Counted from the stretch's first letter, positions 6,563-14,949 are shown. The stretch is DNA of 25,296 nt from Deltaproteobacteria bacterium (GCA_016194725.1 JACQAW010000296.1:1-25296), one strand, 5' to 3'. Made by a program: numbers and translations. Notes: generated by a model not told the origin, from the letters alone.

Positions 6563-7516
6563 ATGAGGGACAAAAAACCAGCGCCCAAGAACCGGCTGCG
6601 GCTGCGCGCCCAGCCGCGACGTGGCTCAAGTGCCAGAACCGGTTTTCCACCACCGGCCGGGCCAATCGCACCTACTCCTGATGCCGCAAATTCGGCAGTC
6701 CAGGTTTCTGCGCCGGCTGCATCACCGGATTCTCCGTCACCACTACCCACGGCGTCAAAACCGCTTTCCGCCCGCGACAACTCCCTTTTCGATCGCGCCT
6801 TGCGCGTTTCAAAAACGGGCATGCATATCCTGACACTCGTTCCACTTTATCTGCTGGCCAGCGTCTGCATCGGTGTTTCGCTGGTTCCGGGCGCCTGGTT
6901 ATTCAGCCACGTTTCGGCCTTGACCGCGCACCAGCCCGAGCTGCTGCACCTGACCGCGGTTTGCATCGCTGGGGCCTGTGGTTTTTTTCTTTATGGCTTC
7001 ACGCTCATTCTCGTTTTACCCCTCGCGAATTTCGTGCTGCGCGCGCGTGTCGTGCCGTGGCGAGGCCACTACTACTCAGCCGGAATTTTGAACTGGTATG
7101 TGCACAATGCCCTCATTTATCTGGCGCGCTACACGTTCCTCGAATTCGTTACGCCCACCCCTCTGAATCTGCTCTTTTACAAACTAATGGGCATGCACAT
7201 CGGCCAGGGCACGCAGATCAACTCGGTGAATATCTCGGACGCGGCTCTGGTTACCTTGGGTGAACGCGTGACCATTGGCGGCTCGGCCACGATTGTCGCG
7301 CATTATGGCATGGGTGGAGTTCTGATTATCTCGCCGGTCAATATCGGAAACGGTGCGACAATCGGGCTTAAAGCCACGATCATGGGCGGGGTCGAGATCG
7401 GCGAGGGTGCCAAGGTGATGCCCAACTCGGTGGTCCTGCCGCGCACCAAAATACCGGCCGGCGAAACCTGGGGTGGGGTGCCTGCCCGTAAAATCGAGCT
7501 TCGCAAAGCCGCTTGA
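6563..7516 (+). CDS. Membrane protein with left-handed beta-helix (hexapeptide) acyltransferase domain
   Basis: 317 residues. Residues 1-70 are a Pro/Ala/Ser-rich, basic, probably disordered leader. Hydrophobic segments lie at about 89-111 and 130-158. A short linker follows (WRGHYYSAGILNWYVHNALIYLARYTFLEFV), then a hexapeptide-repeat domain at about 205-310 with units such as MHIGQGTQINSVNI, ERVTIGGSATIVAHY and VNIGNGATIGLKATIMGGVEIGEGAKVMPNSVVLP. The architecture of TM segments leading into LbH with the phrase TPTPLNLLFYKLMG resembles the C-terminal acyltransferase part of Pls-like (polylysine synthetase-type) NRPS enzymes, here on its own without adenylation or carrier domains. It probably transfers an acyl group at the membrane; donor and acceptor are unknown. 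A small membrane protein gene follows after 19 bp. Confidence 0.8.
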   Translation: MRDKKPAPKNRLRLRAQPRRGSSARTGFPPPAGPIAPTPDAANSAVQVSAPAASPDSPSPLPTASKPLSARDNSLFDRALRVSKTGMHILTLVPLYLLASVCIGVSLVPGAWLFSHVSALTAHQPELLHLTAVCIAGACGFFLYGFTLILVLPLANFVLRARVVPWRGHYYSAGILNWYVHNALIYLARYTFLEFVTPTPLNLLFYKLMGMHIGQGTQINSVNISDAALVTLGERVTIGGSATIVAHYGMGGVLIISPVNIGNGATIGLKATIMGGVEIGEGAKVMPNSVVLPRTKIPAGETWGGVPARKIELRKAA

Positions 7517-7535
7517 TCTGCGCTAAGGTGTTGCC

Positions 7536-7910
7536 ATGACGGCGTGGTTTAATGGATTCCTGGGGGTGATATTGGTTTACGCGATTGCCTCGCTGCGGCT
7601 GGGCTTGACCGAATTCGAAGCGGCGCTTTGCGTGATCGCTTCGAACGTTTCCGGAATGGTCTCTCTGCTGCTGTATTCCGCGGCATTTCGGCGCCCCTGG
7701 ATTCGCAAGCGCGTCATTGGCGGCCCTTTTCGCACCTGGACCTTGTTTCTCACGGCCTATTTCGGCTTCATGCTGCTCATGGCGCCCGCACTGCGCGACC
7801 CCGAGCATTTCAAATGGCTCGCCATACCCGTAATCATGACCACGGGTTTTACGATTCTGATTTTCGGCCCCATACAAGATCGCATGGTCGCGCGTTCGCA
7901 GCGCAAATAA
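7536..7910 (+). CDS. Small integral membrane protein, unknown function
   Basis: 124 residues with about four hydrophobic stretches (about 5-20, 30-50, 68-85, 95-112) separated by short basic loops (RRPWIRKRVIGG). The C-terminus RMVARSQRK is positively charged and probably cytoplasmic. I do not recognise the family. It follows the acyltransferase gene by 19 bp on the same strand, so the two are probably co-transcribed and may act together at the membrane. The start is the ATG at 7536. TAAGGT ends 6 nt before it and could serve either as a weak Shine-Dalgarno (AAGG) or as a -10-like box. Its stop codon directly abuts the stop of the convergent response regulator gene, with no spacer. Confidence 0.65.
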   Translation: MTAWFNGFLGVILVYAIASLRLGLTEFEAALCVIASNVSGMVSLLLYSAAFRRPWIRKRVIGGPFRTWTLFLTAYFGFMLLMAPALRDPEHFKWLAIPVIMTTGFTILIFGPIQDRMVARSQRK

Positions 7911-8351
7911 TCAGGGGCTTTTGTTGCGCAAAAGTTTGGCGATCTCTTTGCCTTCGCGCGTCTCGAGCGCGCGTTCGATTTTTTGCAGCACGGCGGTAGC
8001 TGAAAAGGGCTTGAGCAAAATGGCATCGGGGTCAAACTTCGAGGCGTTCATCAGCTCGTCGCGCGTAACGGCACCCGACATGAGCACGAACGGCACGTCT
8101 TTGTACGGCGACTGGCGAATCATCTTCAGCAACTCGATGCCGTTTTTTCGGGGCATGGCCAGGTCGCTGATGATGACCTTTATGTTCAGCATGCCGAGCT
8201 CTTTGAAACGTTGCTCGAGCAGCTTGCCGGCGATGTCGCCATCGTCGGCCTGCAGCACCACGTAGCCCTTGCCTTCGAGCACGCCCGCCAGCACCTGGCG
8301 CACCTCGGGTTCATCGTCGACGACCAGGATGGTTTCGTTTTCAGCAGCCAT
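7911..8351 (-). CDS. Stand-alone response regulator (CheY-like REC protein)
   Basis: 146 residues forming a single receiver domain. It has the acidic pair in VVDDE (Asp12-Asp13), phospho-acceptor Asp63 in IISDLAMPRKNG, the switch Ser92 in VLMSGA and the conserved Lys114 in LLKPFS. An insertion near residues 45-58 (LEQRFKELGMLNIK) lengthens the alpha2-beta3 region. There is no output domain, so it must work by protein contacts, for example as a phosphorelay intermediate or a motility or kinase adaptor. GAGGAG sits about 7 nt before the ATG at 8351. The gene is divergent from the creatininase-family gene across a 40-bp gap. Its kinase partner is not adjacent; the Hpt hybrid kinase at the left edge is one candidate. 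Confidence 0.93.
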   Translation of the reverse strand: MAAENETILVVDDEPEVRQVLAGVLEGKGYVVLQADDGDIAGKLLEQRFKELGMLNIKVIISDLAMPRKNGIELLKMIRQSPYKDVPFVLMSGAVTRDELMNASKFDPDAILLKPFSATAVLQKIERALETREGKEIAKLLRNKSP

Positions 8352-8373
8352 AGACGCTCCTCACAACCTGTCT

Positions 8374-8384
8374 TATATTATAAG
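8374..8384. promoter_or_regulatory. Near-palindromic AT-rich -10 region in the 40-bp divergent gap
   Basis: The sequence CTTATATTATAAG (8372-8384) is almost its own reverse complement and carries -10-like hexamers on both strands. Rightwards, TATAAG (8379-8384) ends 7 nt before the ATG at 8392. Leftwards, TATAAT/TATAAG precede the Shine-Dalgarno of the response regulator. Two divergent promoters probably share or overlap this element. Confidence 0.45.
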
Positions 8385-8391
8385 AAATTCC

Positions 8392-9162
8392 ATGAGCCGA
8401 AAATCAAAAACCGGAAAACGTCTTGAAACGATGACCTGGAAACAGGCAGAAACAGCACTGCGCGCTTGCAAAGTCATTTTGATTCCACTGGGCGCGCGCC
8501 TCAAAGAGCATGGCCCGCACCTGCCGCTCAACAATGACTGGGTCATGGCGGAATATCTTACCCGACGCGTGGTTCAGGAATGCGACGTGCTTGCAATTCC
8601 GACCTTGGAACACGGATTCTACCCCGCATTTGTCGAGTATCCAGGCTCAATTCACATAGGTCTTGAAACCGCACGCGATTATCTCATGGATATTTGCCGC
8701 TCACTCGCGCGGTTCGGCCCGAAGAAATTCTACGTACTCAATACCGGCGTCAGCACGATACGCATGCTGGCTGCCGCGCGCGAGCTACTGGTAAAGGACG
8801 GAATCAAGCTGGAATATTCCGACATGCGGCTGGTTGGGGCCAGGGCCAGGAATTCAGTTCGCGAAAGCAAAGGGGGCACCCACGCCGACGAGCTGGAAAC
8901 TTCAGTGATGCTTTATATCGCGCCCAAGATCGTGAATATGAAGGCCGCAAAAAAAGACTTTCACGACCACGCGCCGGACGGCGTCCTGACTCGAATCGCG
9001 AAGAACAAGAACGCCACCTACTCGCCCACGGGAACCTGGGGTGACCCCACGCTTGCCACGCGCGCCAAAGGGAAATTAATCACCGAGGACATGGTCAAAG
9101 ACCTGGTCGGCTCCGTCAAGGGCTTCATGAAAGGCACCAAGCGCCTCAAAACAACTCTTTAA
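8392..9162 (+). CDS. Creatininase-family protein with an altered metal site
   Basis: 256 residues from the ATG at 8392. Longer in-frame starts would run back through the divergent regulator gene and are unlikely. The creatininase fold is recognised from VILIPLGARLKEHGPHLPLNND (Glu, His and Asp metal ligands in the usual GSxExHGPHLP context), HGFYPAFVEYPGSIHIG, and GGTHADELETSVML, which matches the C-terminal HAGxxETS motif. Family enzymes are metal-dependent amidohydrolases acting on creatinine, formamides or mycofactocin peptide. The central NGHGGN loop that supplies another ligand is replaced by NTGVST, so catalysis may be lost or changed. A -10-like TATAAG ends 7 nt before the start and no Shine-Dalgarno is seen. 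The 3' end overlaps the convergent PoxB-like gene by 17 bp. Confidence 0.85.
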   Translation: MSRKSKTGKRLETMTWKQAETALRACKVILIPLGARLKEHGPHLPLNNDWVMAEYLTRRVVQECDVLAIPTLEHGFYPAFVEYPGSIHIGLETARDYLMDICRSLARFGPKKFYVLNTGVSTIRMLAAARELLVKDGIKLEYSDMRLVGARARNSVRESKGGTHADELETSVMLYIAPKIVNMKAAKKDFHDHAPDGVLTRIAKNKNATYSPTGTWGDPTLATRAKGKLITEDMVKDLVGSVKGFMKGTKRLKTTL

Positions 9163-10900
9163 CCTTGTCCCTGACGAGCGTGGAAATTATTTTTTCGCGG
9201 TCACGTTCGCCACGTAAAAGCGACTGGGCGAACTTGAGCGCCTGGTCGGGTTTTATTTTGCCCGGCAGCGGTGGCTCAAGCGCATCGACACGGGCATGGA
9301 CAATCACCGGCCCGGGCGCCTCGAGCGCCTGGTCCAGCACCCGGCCGCAGTCGGCTGGGTCGTCGATATAAAAACCTTTCCCGCCACAGGCCTGGGCAAA
9401 CATCCCGTAGTCGATGGGCTCCAGCTCGCAGCCATACTCGGGATTGCCCAGCATGGCGATCTGCTCCCATTTGATTTGCCCCAGGGTATTGTTGTCGATG
9501 ACCACTACCTTTACGGGCAGGCGATACTTCACGGCCGTCGAAAACTCCGCCATCAGCATGGAAAGCCCGCCGTCGCCCACGAAGGCCACGCTCTGCCTGC
9601 CCGGATAAGCCACTGCCGCAGCAATGGCGTAGGGCAACCCCGGCGCCATGGTTGCGAGTGTTCCAGACAGGGAATGCATCTGCCCGCGCCGCGCGGGAAT
9701 ATGGCGCGCCCACCACGTCGCAATCGTGCCGGAATCGCACGACACGATGGCGTCATTGCGCAGCCTCTTGCCCAGCTCCCACGCCACGACTTGAGGCTTC
9801 ATTGGAAGGGTGGTACGTGTTCCTTGATCTTTCATGATGCGCCACCATTCGCGCATGCCGTCCTGGGCCTTGCGCAGAAAATCACGGTGGTCATTGCGGT
9901 TGAGCAGCGGCAGTAAGGCGCGCAGTGTTTTTTTGCTGTCACCCACGAGTCCCACCTGCACCGGATAGCGCAGCGAAATGCGGGCCGAATCGATATCGAT
10001 TTGCACGGCCCGGGCTTGTCCGGGCTTGGGTAGGTAATCAATATAAGGAAACGAGGTTCCGACCAGGAGAATGGTATCGCAGGTTTCGAGCGCCTCGGCA
10101 CTGGGTCGCGTGCCCAGCAGCCCGATGCCGCCTGTCGTATAGATGCTGTCGTCGGGCACGGCGGCTTTGCCCAGCAATGGTTTGACGATGGGTCCGCCCA
10201 GAAGCTCGGCAAGCTCGAGCAGCTCATCGGTCGCGTCAAGCGCCCCTTGCCCTGCCAGAATGACGATCTTGCGCCCCTCGTTAAGCACATCGGCAGCACG
10301 CTCCAAATCCGCCTGCCCCGGCAGGCGTGCCGATCGCGCGAAGACATTGGAAGCGTGATGAGCGATATTGCGCTCAGAGCGCGAATCGCGGGTTACCGGC
10401 ATGCTTTGAAAATCAACGGGAATGGTAATATGCGCCACCGCGCGATACGCCAGGGCGGTTCGGCACGCCAGCTCGGTTGCATTTTCGACGTGCGCCGGCC
10501 CCATGATGCGGGTGTTGTAGACGGCAACGTCTTCGAAGAGCTTGTCGAGCTCGACGTCCTGCTGCCCGTGCGTGTTGGTCAGATCGTGAAATTGCATTCC
10601 GGTAATGGCAAGCACTGGTGCGCCGTCAAGTTTTGCGTCGTACAGGCCATTGAGCAGATGAATTCCCCCCGGCCCCGATGTGGCCAGGCAGACGCCCAGC
10701 CTGCCCGTGAATTTTGCATAGCCACACGCCATGAACGCCGCGGCCTCCTCGTGCCGCACGTGAATGAAGCGAATGCGTTTTTCATTTTTGCGCAAGGCTT
10801 CCATAATGCCGTTTATGCCATCGCCCGGCAGGCCGAAGATCGTATCCACGCCCCAGTCGATGAGAGTCTCAATCATCACGTCCGCTGCTGTTGTGGCCAT
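9146..10900 (-). CDS. Thiamine-diphosphate enzyme, pyruvate oxidase/pyruvate:quinone oxidoreductase-like
   Basis: 584 residues with the three-domain acetolactate synthase/POX layout. The N-terminal TPP-binding domain has IFGLPGDGIN and the catalytic Glu51 in VRHEEAAAFMA. The central nucleotide-binding domain is at about 195-335 (IVILAGQGA). The C-terminal TPP domain has GDGG at 442-445 and DNN at 469-471, the Mg-TPP motif. The length and the motif GDGINGIMEALRKN favour the PoxB/pyruvate oxidase group over acetolactate synthase. PoxB decarboxylates pyruvate to acetate and passes electrons to quinone, with a C-terminal amphipathic helix docking to the membrane. The tail LRGERDREKIISTLVRDKVKELF could play that role. 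A strong Shine-Dalgarno (GAGGAGGAA, 6-nt spacer) precedes the ATG at 10900. The start lies inside the 3' end of the upstream dehydrogenase gene (25-bp overlap), so the two are translationally linked. Confidence 0.88.
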   Translation of the reverse strand: MATTAADVMIETLIDWGVDTIFGLPGDGINGIMEALRKNEKRIRFIHVRHEEAAAFMACGYAKFTGRLGVCLATSGPGGIHLLNGLYDAKLDGAPVLAITGMQFHDLTNTHGQQDVELDKLFEDVAVYNTRIMGPAHVENATELACRTALAYRAVAHITIPVDFQSMPVTRDSRSERNIAHHASNVFARSARLPGQADLERAADVLNEGRKIVILAGQGALDATDELLELAELLGGPIVKPLLGKAAVPDDSIYTTGGIGLLGTRPSAEALETCDTILLVGTSFPYIDYLPKPGQARAVQIDIDSARISLRYPVQVGLVGDSKKTLRALLPLLNRNDHRDFLRKAQDGMREWWRIMKDQGTRTTLPMKPQVVAWELGKRLRNDAIVSCDSGTIATWWARHIPARRGQMHSLSGTLATMAPGLPYAIAAAVAYPGRQSVAFVGDGGLSMLMAEFSTAVKYRLPVKVVVIDNNTLGQIKWEQIAMLGNPEYGCELEPIDYGMFAQACGGKGFYIDDPADCGRVLDQALEAPGPVIVHARVDALEPPLPGKIKPDQALKFAQSLLRGERDREKIISTLVRDKVKELF

Positions 10901-13900
10901 ATGCCGTTCCTCCTCAACGTCAGAATACCCGCCGCGGCCAGCATGGCGCTGACGCCGGCTATCACTATTTGATGCTGCTGCACCCAGCCTCGAACGGCTG
11001 CCCCAAAAATACTTCCGCCCCGCGACTCGGCCAACGCGCGATTGAAGCTGTCATTGGCATCCATTCGGGCATCCCTTTCGGCATTCGCTCGAGCTGCCTC
11101 GCCATTCTGTGTGTCCATCTGTTCTCTCTTTTCCGGCGAGCGGGCGTCTTCGGCCTGAATCGCCATTTGCAGCACCTGCGCCAGGTGCAGCGGTTTGCGT
11201 TGCGTTGCTTGGGTAATCTGCGTGCGGCAGCTGAAGCCGTTCGTTATGACCAGCGTATCGCTGGCCGCGCCACGCGCTTCGGGTAGCAGCACCCGTTCGC
11301 CGGCACGCATTGAAACCTCGTAGTGCTCATCGGCAGCCTCAAAGCCAAAGCTGCCCGCCATGCCGCAGCAGCCGGAATCCGAAATTCGATAGTCCAGCCC
11401 CAATCGGTCGAGCACCCCCTGTTCGTCTTTCATGGTGAGTACCGCCTTCTGATGGCAATGGCCGTGCACCAGCGCCTTGCCCTTGAGGCGCGGAATGCGA
11501 AAGTGCGTGGCATGCTTTTCCAGAAACTCGCTCAGGATCAGCGTTTGGTTCGCCAGCCGTCGCGCATTTGCGTCGTTGGGCAGCAGACTCACCAGCTCGT
11601 CGCGAAAAACCGCCACACAGCTGGGCTCGAGACCCACGACTGGAACGCCCGCCTGAATTTTGGATTCCAATATCCCCAGGGTGCGCTGCAGATAAATTTT
11701 CGCGAGGTCCAACATTCCATAATCGTACAGGGGGCGCCCGCAGCACAGGTGCTGCGGCGGTACGAGTACCCGGAACCTGGCGGCTTCAAGAACTTCCAGC
11801 GCGGCTTTGGCCACTTCGGGATGAAAATAATTATTGAAGGTGTCGACCCAAAGAATCAACTCGGGGCAGCCCGCATTTCGGGGCGCTCGCCGCGAAAACC
11901 AGTCCTTGAAACTCTGGGACGCAATCATTGGAATCTGGCGCTGGGACGCGACGCCCGCCAGGCGTTTGGCTACCTCACGCAGCCCCGGCGTTTGAGTCAC
12001 GAAATTCACGAGACCGGGAATTTTGGAACCCAGGCGCGCCCACTGGTCCACCATGCCCATGCTATACGCGGTAAGCGGCCGCGCGCGGCCTTCGTAATAA
12101 TGCGACAAGAATTCCGACTTGTAGGTCGCCATGTCCACGTTGGTCGGGCACTCGGCCTTGCAGCCCTTGCAGGCAAGGCATAAGTCGAGCGCCTCTTTGA
12201 CGGCGCTGCTTTTCCAGGCATCCTTAAGGATGCCGCCCTGAAACATCTCAAACAGCAGCCGCGCGCGTCCGCGCGTGGAATGTTTCTCTTCCAGCGTGAC
12301 CATGAAGCTGGGACACATGGTGCCCTGTTCTTTTTTTCGGCAGTTGCCAATGCCCACGCAGCGCAAGGTGGCGTAAGGCAGGCTGCCCTTGTCTTCGGGA
12401 AACTTGAAATGCGTTTTCACTTGTGGCGGATCATAGCTCGTGCCCAGCCGCAAATTTTCGTCGATGCGGTAGGGCTGAACGATTTTTCCAGGGTTCATTT
12501 TCCCCTGTGGATCCCAGATCGACTTGAACTCGCCAAAGGCACGAACAAGGTCTGGCCCGAACATCTTGGGCAGAAACTCGGCGCGCGACTGCCCGTCGCC
12601 GTGTTCGCCCGACAGCGAACCGCCGTAACGCAGGACCAGATCGGTGGCCTCGTTCACGAAGGCGCGGTATTTTTGTATTCCAGCGGCGGTCTGAAGATCG
12701 AAGTCGATGCGCGTGTGAATGCAGCCGTGGCCAAAATGGCCGTAAAGGGCACAGTAGTAATCGTACTTTCCAAGCAGGCTGCGCAGCGAGCGCAGATACG
12801 CCCCCACCGCCGCCGGGGGTACGGCCGAATCCTCCCAGCCCTCCCAGCTGTCTTTTTCGCCCGGCACCCGGGCCGTGGCGCCTAGCCCGGTTTCGCGTAT
12901 CATCCAGATGCGCTTTTCCTGATCCTGGTCGTCAAACAGCTTCATGGCCGGTGGCTTGACGTCTTTTTTGAGGCGCCTCATCAAGGTACGGGCTTGAGCA
13001 TCGGCATCGATTTTGTCATTCCCGCCGAATTCCACCAGCAACCACCCGTTGCCCGACGGCAGCTCGTTGCGCGCGCCCGGGTGCAGGCCTTTGAGTTCGG
13101 ACCAGTTCACCAGATTGTCGTCCATGCCCTCGAGGCCGATAGGCCCCGACTCGTTGATCTGCGCGATATGATCGCCGGCCGAATAAATATCCTCGTATCC
13201 CAGCACGAGCAGGGATCGGGCCCGCGGGCTGGGTATGAGCCGCGTGGTTGCCTCGAGTACCGCCACGCAGGTGCCTTCGCTGCCCACCAGCGCGCGCGCC
13301 ACATTAAAGCCGTTCTCTGGCAAAAGCTCATCAAGATTGTACCCCGATACCCGGCGCGGAATTTTGGGATAGCGCTGGCGAATCAGCGGCGCATGACGAT
13401 CGCGCAACGTTTTGAGCCGTGCGTAGATTTCTCCACGCGGCCCCCCCTCACGCGCTATATGTTCCAGTTCCAGCTCGCTGGTGGGCCCCACTCGCATTCG
13501 GTGACCTTCATAGGTGAGGATTTCGAGTTCCACGACATTTTCGGCGGTTCGCCCGGCCAACTGCGAATGAACGCCACACGAGTTGTTGCCGATCATGCCG
13601 CCCAACGTGCAGTGCGAGTGCGTCGAGGGATCCGGGCCAAAAGTAAGGTGATGCCGTTCGGCTTGCTTGCGCAGGTCGTCGAGCACCACACCCGGCTGCA
13701 CCTTCGCTATTCTTTTAATCGGATCGACCTCGAGTACGGCGCCCAGATATTTCGTGTAGTCGATCACCACCGCAACATTGCAGCATTGCCCGGCCAGACT
13801 GGTGCCGCCGCCGCGCGAAAGCACAGGAGCACCGAATTGCCGGCAAACCGCAAACGCGGCCACGACATCATCGAGAGTTCGCGGCACCACTACGCCGATG

Positions 13901-14076
13901 GGCGCCTGGCGGTAGTTGGAGCCATCAGTGGCGTAGAGCGCCCGGCTGCCCTCGTCAAACCTGATTTCGGCGCCCGTGTGGCGGCGAAGCTCGTCAGCCA
14001 GCTGCTCAGGTTTCAGCGCCGTCACGAACGATGCCCGCTCGCGAAGCTGCGCCGGGAAATTGCGAGGTGTCGCCAT
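10876..14076 (-). CDS. FAD/Fe-S 2-hydroxyacid dehydrogenase (YdiJ/GlcD-GlpC fusion type) with C-terminal membrane tail
   Basis: About 1066 residues from the ATG at 14076, preceded by AGGG at Shine-Dalgarno distance. The PCMH-type FAD domain has SRGGGTSLAGQ (about 87-97) and GPDPSTHSHCTLGGMIGNNSCG. The FAD-oxidase C-terminal domain has YGHFGHGCIH (about 445-454) and GEHGDG (490-495). Two Fe-S cluster motifs follow (Cys573/579/588 and CLACKGCKAECP, Cys633/636/639/643), then CCG-type cysteine motifs LCCGRP, HGHCHQK and SGCCGMAG. This order is that of YdiJ-like D-2-hydroxyglutarate or D-lactate dehydrogenases, which pass electrons to the quinone pool. The conserved part ends near residue 976. The last 90 residues are a charged linker plus a hydrophobic segment (about 1036-1053, IVIAGVSAMLAAAGIL) not usual in the family. 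It forms an operon with the PoxB-like gene. Confidence 0.93.
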   Translation of the reverse strand: MATPRNFPAQLRERASFVTALKPEQLADELRRHTGAEIRFDEGSRALYATDGSNYRQAPIGVVVPRTLDDVVAAFAVCRQFGAPVLSRGGGTSLAGQCCNVAVVIDYTKYLGAVLEVDPIKRIAKVQPGVVLDDLRKQAERHHLTFGPDPSTHSHCTLGGMIGNNSCGVHSQLAGRTAENVVELEILTYEGHRMRVGPTSELELEHIAREGGPRGEIYARLKTLRDRHAPLIRQRYPKIPRRVSGYNLDELLPENGFNVARALVGSEGTCVAVLEATTRLIPSPRARSLLVLGYEDIYSAGDHIAQINESGPIGLEGMDDNLVNWSELKGLHPGARNELPSGNGWLLVEFGGNDKIDADAQARTLMRRLKKDVKPPAMKLFDDQDQEKRIWMIRETGLGATARVPGEKDSWEGWEDSAVPPAAVGAYLRSLRSLLGKYDYYCALYGHFGHGCIHTRIDFDLQTAAGIQKYRAFVNEATDLVLRYGGSLSGEHGDGQSRAEFLPKMFGPDLVRAFGEFKSIWDPQGKMNPGKIVQPYRIDENLRLGTSYDPPQVKTHFKFPEDKGSLPYATLRCVGIGNCRKKEQGTMCPSFMVTLEEKHSTRGRARLLFEMFQGGILKDAWKSSAVKEALDLCLACKGCKAECPTNVDMATYKSEFLSHYYEGRARPLTAYSMGMVDQWARLGSKIPGLVNFVTQTPGLREVAKRLAGVASQRQIPMIASQSFKDWFSRRAPRNAGCPELILWVDTFNNYFHPEVAKAALEVLEAARFRVLVPPQHLCCGRPLYDYGMLDLAKIYLQRTLGILESKIQAGVPVVGLEPSCVAVFRDELVSLLPNDANARRLANQTLILSEFLEKHATHFRIPRLKGKALVHGHCHQKAVLTMKDEQGVLDRLGLDYRISDSGCCGMAGSFGFEAADEHYEVSMRAGERVLLPEARGAASDTLVITNGFSCRTQITQATQRKPLHLAQVLQMAIQAEDARSPEKREQMDTQNGEAARANAERDARMDANDSFNRALAESRGGSIFGAAVRGWVQQHQIVIAGVSAMLAAAGILTLRRNGIWPQQQRT

Positions 14077-14209
14077 GGATGCCCTGGAATGCAATTGAGG
14101 CGCCAGCTGCGTCGGGCGGCAGTTTCTGCCAGCCGCCAGCAGACATTTTTGAGTTTCAAATCCCCGCTCCCGATCAGTACAGGACATGGCGCCACAAGTT
14201 TTTTATATA

Positions 14210-14944
14210 ATGCAGATTCTACTGATTACGCTGGCTTTGCTGTTCGGGGCTTTTGCAGCAGCCGCTGATTGCACCTCGGTGCACGACGCTGCCTGGCGCA
14301 GCGGCCAGACACAAACCCAGCGCGACTATTCCAACAACAACCTCTCGTGCTCGAGTTTCAACGGAGTAACCTTTTTCATAAAAACCCGTTTCGACGGCAT
14401 GCAGTTTTCAAATGGGGCCATGAAAAACAGCACCTGCGTTTTTTGTACTTTTCGTGGGGCCAGAATGGCCGGAGCGAACGTTTCCGGATCCACCTTTGAT
14501 GGCGCCGTCATGGCAGGCGCGGACTTTTCGGCTGGTGCGGACGAGCTCGAGGCCGACCTCAGCGCCGCACGACTGGTGAGCGTTGACTTCAGCGCAGCCA
14601 ACCTGTCAGGAGCAAACTTGTCGAAAGCCGACTTGAGCTCGGCCAATCTAAAAAACGCGCGTTTCAATGGCGCGAATTTAAGCGGGGCCCGCCTGCGGAG
14701 CACCTTGAATTCCGAGAGCGCCGATTTTTCGGGGGCCGTTTATGATGAGCTTACGGAATTTCCAGCCGACTGGAGCTGCGCGCGGCTTGCGGAACGCGGT
14801 TTGAAATATCAAGCTTCGGGCAACGCCGATGCCGTACGCACCTGTGACCAGATCGTCGATGACGACAGCGAGGCCCTGCGCGTGGCCATTGCGCGCAGAA
14901 CCGCGGCTATCAATCAGCTCCGCAATCCGGCCGCCAGGAACTGA
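14210..14944 (+). CDS. Exported pentapeptide-repeat protein
   Basis: 244 residues from the ATG at 14210. The N-terminus MQILLITLALLFGAFAAAA is a signal-peptide-like hydrophobic segment, although it lacks a basic n-region. An ATG at 14186 would add eight residues. The body carries about 20 A(D/N)LxX-type pentapeptides, for example FSNGAMKNS, ARMAGANVSGSTFDGAVMAGADFS, and ADLSSANLKNARFNGANLSGARL. These form a right-handed quadrilateral beta-helix. A Cys-bearing C-terminal part (WSCARLAERGLKYQASGNADAVRTCDQ) lies outside the repeats. The combination of export and Cys pairs suggests a periplasmic or surface structural role rather than gyrase protection. A TATAAT (14206-14211) overlaps the chosen ATG and complicates start assignment. 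It runs convergently into the BPL-N gene with a 5-bp gap. Confidence 0.82.
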   Translation: MQILLITLALLFGAFAAAADCTSVHDAAWRSGQTQTQRDYSNNNLSCSSFNGVTFFIKTRFDGMQFSNGAMKNSTCVFCTFRGARMAGANVSGSTFDGAVMAGADFSAGADELEADLSAARLVSVDFSAANLSGANLSKADLSSANLKNARFNGANLSGARLRSTLNSESADFSGAVYDELTEFPADWSCARLAERGLKYQASGNADAVRTCDQIVDDDSEALRVAIARRTAAINQLRNPAARN

Positions 14945-14949
14945 GCGGG

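Noticed and set aside
14077..14187. N-terminal extension of the FAD/Fe-S dehydrogenase
   Set aside because: The added 37 residues are not part of the family and would overlap the possible ATG at 14186 of the divergent gene; the ATG at 14076 has AGGG at suitable distance.
14206..14211. TATAAT box at the pentapeptide gene
   Set aside because: It overlaps the chosen ATG itself, so a transcript from it would start inside the gene; not listed as that gene's promoter.
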